Shown: positions 60,558 to 64,000 of the stretch, one piece after another
Position numbering within the stretch: the stretch's first letter is position 1
Layout of the letters: each line of letters opens with the position of its first letter
Origin: Desulfobulbaceae bacterium DB1
GTDB taxonomy: Bacteria > Desulfobacterota > Desulfobulbia > Desulfobulbales > SURF-16
NCBI GenBank assembly: GCA_001914235.1
Contig: MQUF01000007.1
Coordinates: 1-64,000 of the forward strand
Reading direction: 5' to 3'
Length of the DNA stretch: 64,000 nucleotides
The notes under the pieces: generated by a model
Databases searched by the model: none
Seen by the model: the letters and a program-made list of their open reading frames with translations, nothing else
Told to the model about the DNA's origin: nothing
Made by a program: the position numbers and the translations under genes

Positions 60558-61736
60558 ATGAACGGCGATCAATCCAAGATACTTGTTGTTGAAGACAATC
60601 AGGCCATGCGCAAAATGCTCGAGTCGATGCTGATCGAACTGGGCTACCATAATTATGGAAGCGCCGTCAACGGCTTGAAGGCTTGGGAAATAATTCAGGA
60701 AGGCACCATCGACTTGGTCCTCTGCGACTACCTGATGCCGGAAATGAACGGCCTGGAACTGCTGCGCCTTATCCGCAAATCAAAAAGTTTTTACGACATG
60801 CCTTTCATCATGGTTACCGGCGCCGACAACCGGACTGATTTCATGCGTTCGGTGCAGGCCGAGGTGGACCACTACCTGCTCAAGCCTCCCAACATCAGTC
60901 AGCTGCAGATGCTGCTGAAAAAGGCCATCGCGGCAAGGAAAAATCCCAGCGCCTTTGACAAGGCGGTCAGCCGGGGAAAATATTTTTTCTTAAACAGCGA
61001 ATACCAGCCGGCCATGGAACAGTTTGAAACCGCCGGCCGCGAACGCATCGACAGCGCCCTGCCCTACTATTACATGGCGCTCATCCACCAGCAGCTCGGC
61101 AATGAGAAAATGGCGGAGCGCAACTTCAAAAAATCCCTGATTATCGAAGAACAGTTCATCAGCTCCCTGCTGGCCTTATCTGAAATCTACGAATCACGGC
61201 TGGACTATGTCAACCTGGCTGTCTACCTGGAAAAGGCGACCAAGGTGGTGAACGACACCTTTGAAATCCATATCGGCCTGGCCCGGGCCTGCACCCAGAC
61301 AGGAGACATCGACCGAACCCGCACCCACCTCGACGAAGCCGTGCGGCTGGCAAAAAACAACCCGGATCTCATCAAGGAAGTGGTGGAGGGGTACATCGAC
61401 GCCGGGCTGGTGGATGAGGCGGATGAGCTTTTCAGCCACAAGCTGGAAGACGACAATAAGGAAACAACCATCCATTTCCTCAACCGACTCGGGCTGCGCG
61501 CCAGAAAATCAGGGGATTTCAACAAGGCCCGGGAATTTTATCTCAGTTGCCTCAAGCTTGATCCGCAACACAAGATCGTCAATTACAACATGGCCAACCT
61601 GCTCTTCATCCAGCGCCAATATGAAGCCGCGGAATCGTACCTGAAGAAGACACTGCGTCTGCATTCGGACTTCACCCAGGCCCAGGATCTGATGGACGCC
61701 GTTCAGAAAAAAATCGCCGGCGCTCTCGGCCCGTGA
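60558..61736 (+). CDS. Response regulator with C-terminal TPR repeats
   Basis: This 392-residue protein has a receiver at 1-125 (KILVVEDNQAMRKMLESMLI, LVLCDYLMPEMNGLELL, YLLKPPNISQL) and about seven TPR repeats after it (ALPYYYMALIHQQLGNEKMA, LLALSEIYESRLDYVNLAVY, KAREFYLSCLKLDPQHKIVN). It has no output enzyme, so it probably acts as a scaffold. ATG 60558 is the start supported by the receiver; a longer upstream frame antisense to the kinase is not coding. It overlaps the next kinase by four bases, so the two form one unit. Confidence 0.9.
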   Translation: MNGDQSKILVVEDNQAMRKMLESMLIELGYHNYGSAVNGLKAWEIIQEGTIDLVLCDYLMPEMNGLELLRLIRKSKSFYDMPFIMVTGADNRTDFMRSVQAEVDHYLLKPPNISQLQMLLKKAIAARKNPSAFDKAVSRGKYFFLNSEYQPAMEQFETAGRERIDSALPYYYMALIHQQLGNEKMAERNFKKSLIIEEQFISSLLALSEIYESRLDYVNLAVYLEKATKVVNDTFEIHIGLARACTQTGDIDRTRTHLDEAVRLAKNNPDLIKEVVEGYIDAGLVDEADELFSHKLEDDNKETTIHFLNRLGLRARKSGDFNKAREFYLSCLKLDPQHKIVNYNMANLLFIQRQYEAAESYLKKTLRLHSDFTQAQDLMDAVQKKIAGALGP

Positions 61737-63685
61737 ACCCGGAAGACATGACAAAACCTTTCAATGTGCGGATACGCAAGGCGATTCTTCTGCCCCTTGC
61801 CTTTGCCCTGCTTTTTCTTCTTGTTTTTTCCATTTTCATCGCTTTCTTTCTGCAGCGCCACCAGTTTGACAATACCGTCCGAATCCAGCTCGACAGCATC
61901 GAGCAGCTCTTTCACGCCACCCTGCGCACCGAGGCCGATCAATTGGGCATCTTCATGGATTTCATGATGAACGACCCGAACCTCTCCCATCCCTTTCTTG
62001 CCCGCAACCGGGAGCAATTATACAATAACGCCAAGTCAATCATGCTGGACATCAGGGGGAGACATCAGGTCACCCATTTTTATTTTCACAACCTTGACCG
62101 CACCTGCTTTCTCCGGGTGCACAAACCATCGAGCTACGGCGACACCATCGACCGCTTCACCTTGAATGAAGCGGCGGAAACCAAGAAAAGCTCCTACGGC
62201 ATTGAACTCGGCCCCTTCGGCACCCTGACCCTGCGCATCGTCCATCCCTGGAGAGTCAACAATAAAGTGATAGGTTATATTGAGCTGGGCCGGGAGATTG
62301 AGTACATCATTCCCGCCATGAAGGAAATTCTCGGCTATGATTTCTTCTTTCTGGTCAACACACGCCATCTCAACCGGCAGATGTATGAGCAAGGGCAGAA
62401 GATATCGGGCCGCCAGGGAACCTGGGACGAAATTCCCCGCCATGTCATCATTGCCCGCACCATGGAAACCCTGCCCCCGAAGATCATCGAATACATCCTG
62501 ATGCCCCATGAGAAGAAAGAGGGACTGATCTTTAAAATCAATTATGACCGCAAAAAATACCGGGGCGGATTCACGCCGCTCAAAGTGGTGGGCGGCAAGG
62601 ATATCGGCGAAATCATCGCCATCCGGGACTATACCAACCAGGTGGCCAAGCAGCAGGTCTTCGCCATCCTGATTTTTGTCTGCATGGCGGTGCTGGGCCT
62701 TCTTTTTTCCCTGTTTTATGTTTACATCGGCAAGATGGAGAAGGGACTCGTCAAAATCCACAATTCACTGACCGAGGAAATCGCCAACCGCGCCGGTATC
62801 GAAGATGAGCTGCAACGCCATAAGGCATACCTGGAGGAAAACGTCGCGCAGCGGACCGCGGAGCTGACCGAAACCAACCGCCGGCTGCAGATAGAAATCG
62901 CCGAAAGAAAATTCGCCGAGGAGGGACTGCAGGAAGCCCACGACAAACTTGAGGAGCGAATCAGGGAACGGACCGAGGCGCTGGAAAAAACCTATGACCA
63001 GCTGCTGCATGCTGAAAAGCTCTCGGCCATCGGCAAACTTTCCGCCTCCATCGCCCACGAATTCAACAATCCCATCTACGGCATCCGCAACGTCCTGGAG
63101 GGCATTCTGAAGCGTCAGGCCATGGATGAAAAAAACATGGCCATGGTGAAACTGGCCATCAAGGAATGCGACCGCGTCGCCAGGCTGACCAAGGACCTGC
63201 AGAGCTTCAACCGGCCGACCAGCGGCATTATGACCTCGGTCAACATCCATGAAACAATCGACGACATGCTGCTTTTGGTCAAAAAAGAGTTCAAGCAGAA
63301 AAAAATCATCGTGGAAAAACGATTTTGCCCTGATCTGCCGCAAATTAAGGGAGTGACGGATCAGATCAAGCAGGTTGTCCTGAATGTTTTAAATAACGCC
63401 GGCGGCTCCATCGGCCAAGAAGGAGGGACAGTCACCATCACCACGGAAAACAGGGGCAAAGAAATCGCCATTCGCATCGGCGACACGGGTATCGGCATCA
63501 AAGCCGAGGATATGGACAAAATTTTCGAGCCCTTTTTCTCCACCAAACCAACGGTCAAGGGCACCGGCCTGGGTCTTTCCGTCAGTTACGGCATCATCAA
63601 GAGGCATGGCGGCAGGATCGAGGTGGAGAGCAAGCCGGGCAAAGGCGCGACCTTTACCATCCTGCTGCCGACCGAACCCGCCTGA
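61733..63685 (+). CDS. Membrane sensor histidine kinase with Cache domain and coiled coil
   Basis: This 650-residue kinase has TM1 (LPLAFALLFLLVFSIFIAFF), a periplasmic Cache-like domain (about 45-310), TM2 (VFAILIFVCMAVLGLLFSLF), then a long coiled coil (about 340-430, ELTETNRRLQIEIAERK). HisKA follows with LSASIAHEFNNPIYGIRNVL, and HATPase with VLNVLNNAGGSIGQ, IGDTGIGIKAEDMD and GTGLGLSVSYGIIKRHGG. The start is GTG 61733 (GTGA overlap) or ATG 61748. It is co-translated with the receiver-TPR gene, its likely partner. Confidence 0.92.
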   Translation: MNPEDMTKPFNVRIRKAILLPLAFALLFLLVFSIFIAFFLQRHQFDNTVRIQLDSIEQLFHATLRTEADQLGIFMDFMMNDPNLSHPFLARNREQLYNNAKSIMLDIRGRHQVTHFYFHNLDRTCFLRVHKPSSYGDTIDRFTLNEAAETKKSSYGIELGPFGTLTLRIVHPWRVNNKVIGYIELGREIEYIIPAMKEILGYDFFFLVNTRHLNRQMYEQGQKISGRQGTWDEIPRHVIIARTMETLPPKIIEYILMPHEKKEGLIFKINYDRKKYRGGFTPLKVVGGKDIGEIIAIRDYTNQVAKQQVFAILIFVCMAVLGLLFSLFYVYIGKMEKGLVKIHNSLTEEIANRAGIEDELQRHKAYLEENVAQRTAELTETNRRLQIEIAERKFAEEGLQEAHDKLEERIRERTEALEKTYDQLLHAEKLSAIGKLSASIAHEFNNPIYGIRNVLEGILKRQAMDEKNMAMVKLAIKECDRVARLTKDLQSFNRPTSGIMTSVNIHETIDDMLLLVKKEFKQKKIIVEKRFCPDLPQIKGVTDQIKQVVLNVLNNAGGSIGQEGGTVTITTENRGKEIAIRIGDTGIGIKAEDMDKIFEPFFSTKPTVKGTGLGLSVSYGIIKRHGGRIEVESKPGKGATFTILLPTEPA

Positions 63686-63705
63686 ATGCCCCACCCAAGA
63701 CCTGC

Positions 63706-64000
63706 TTATCGACCCGCCGATTTATCCCGATACATCAAATGGTCCGCCTTGAGCAGCAGCTTTTCCATGGAACAGGGATTGCTTTTATCATAGCGGACAA
63801 TGCCGTAGCTGATTGACAGTTCGTAAAGTCGGTCCGGCTGGGCATTTCTTTCGGCAATGGCCCGACGAAGCCGCTCCTTGACGGTGAACTCCGTTTCCCG
63901 GCCCGATTCGTCGACCATCATCACCACAAACTCGTCCCCTCCCAGCCGCCCGACGATATCCGCTTGCCGGAAGGTGTCGCGCAACACATCGGCGGTTTCC
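63706..64000 (-). CDS. GGDEF-domain diguanylate cyclase, cut by the window edge
   Basis: The visible C-terminal 98 codons hold a GGDEF domain: FRQADIVGRLGGDEFVVMMV with an intact GGDEF active site, LSISYGIVRY and the end ADHLMYRDKSAGR. The frame continues past base 64,000 on the minus strand (ETADVLRDTF), so the N-terminal sensor is outside. It makes c-di-GMP, opposing the HD-GYP enzyme at 7715. The tail closes right after the last helix, so nothing follows the domain. Confidence 0.88.
   Translation of the reverse strand, partial: ETADVLRDTFRQADIVGRLGGDEFVVMMVDESGRETEFTVKERLRRAIAERNAQPDRLYELSISYGIVRYDKSNPCSMEKLLLKADHLMYRDKSAGR

Overview
The window looks like chromosome from an anaerobic, respiratory member of the Desulfobacterota, most like the Desulfobulbales. 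This is inferred from gene content and not from a marker gene: a periplasmic [NiFe] hydrogenase with its whole Hyp maturation set, an octaheme cytochrome c, two MTHFR-type proteins, rhodanese/persulfide-type sulfur proteins, an UGA-decoded selenoprotein and many PAS/Cache sensor kinases. No rRNA, intact tRNA or CRISPR array is present.

Bases 1 to about 6,820 are the right end of an integrative element. A tyrosine recombinase lies beside a displaced 3' fragment of a tRNA-Lys(CUU) gene followed by a hairpin that looks like the tRNA's own terminator. The cargo visible here is a HigBA-type toxin-antitoxin pair and one hypothetical gene broken by two insertion sequences (an IS1182-like element with a 4-bp target duplication and an IS21 element). 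Base 1 appears to lie inside an IS3-type element.

Bases 7,000-24,300 are mixed chromosomal genes: an HD-GYP phosphodiesterase, a eukaryote-like 6-phosphofructo-2-kinase/fructose-2,6-bisphosphatase, a small selenoprotein with two adjacent in-frame UGA codons and a bSECIS-like hairpin, a DsrE-like protein, a tight three-gene cluster (C39-like peptidase, RimK-family ATP-grasp ligase, GCS2 ligase), metallo-beta-lactamase and alcohol dehydrogenase genes, NTP-cleanup enzymes, MscS, a PAS kinase and Hsp20.

Bases 24,358-35,283 are one long minus-strand hydrogenase block: small subunit, large subunit, cytochrome b, hypF, hypC, hypD, hypE, maturation protease, hypA, hypB, with aat overlapping the end of hypB. 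Bases 35,700-41,000 hold a heptosyltransferase, small housekeeping genes, an M48 protease and a long MTHFR separated from the protease by a 7-bp tandem repeat.

Bases 41,062-54,600 hold an IS inserted just upstream of a PhnD-like binding protein/hybrid kinase pair, one-carbon and methionine genes, an AmmeMemoRadiSam-type radical SAM enzyme, a CsgG-like lipoprotein, lipid-type hydrolases and an MFS transporter. Bases 54,618-57,321 form a likely nitrogen-oxide unit: a near-consensus promoter whose -35 lies inside a perfect palindrome, an octaheme cytochrome c, a CBS protein and an HPP membrane protein. The right end is a signalling cluster of two sensor kinases, a receiver-TPR protein and a GGDEF protein cut by the window edge. 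Two small interspersed repeat families occur in intergenic gaps.
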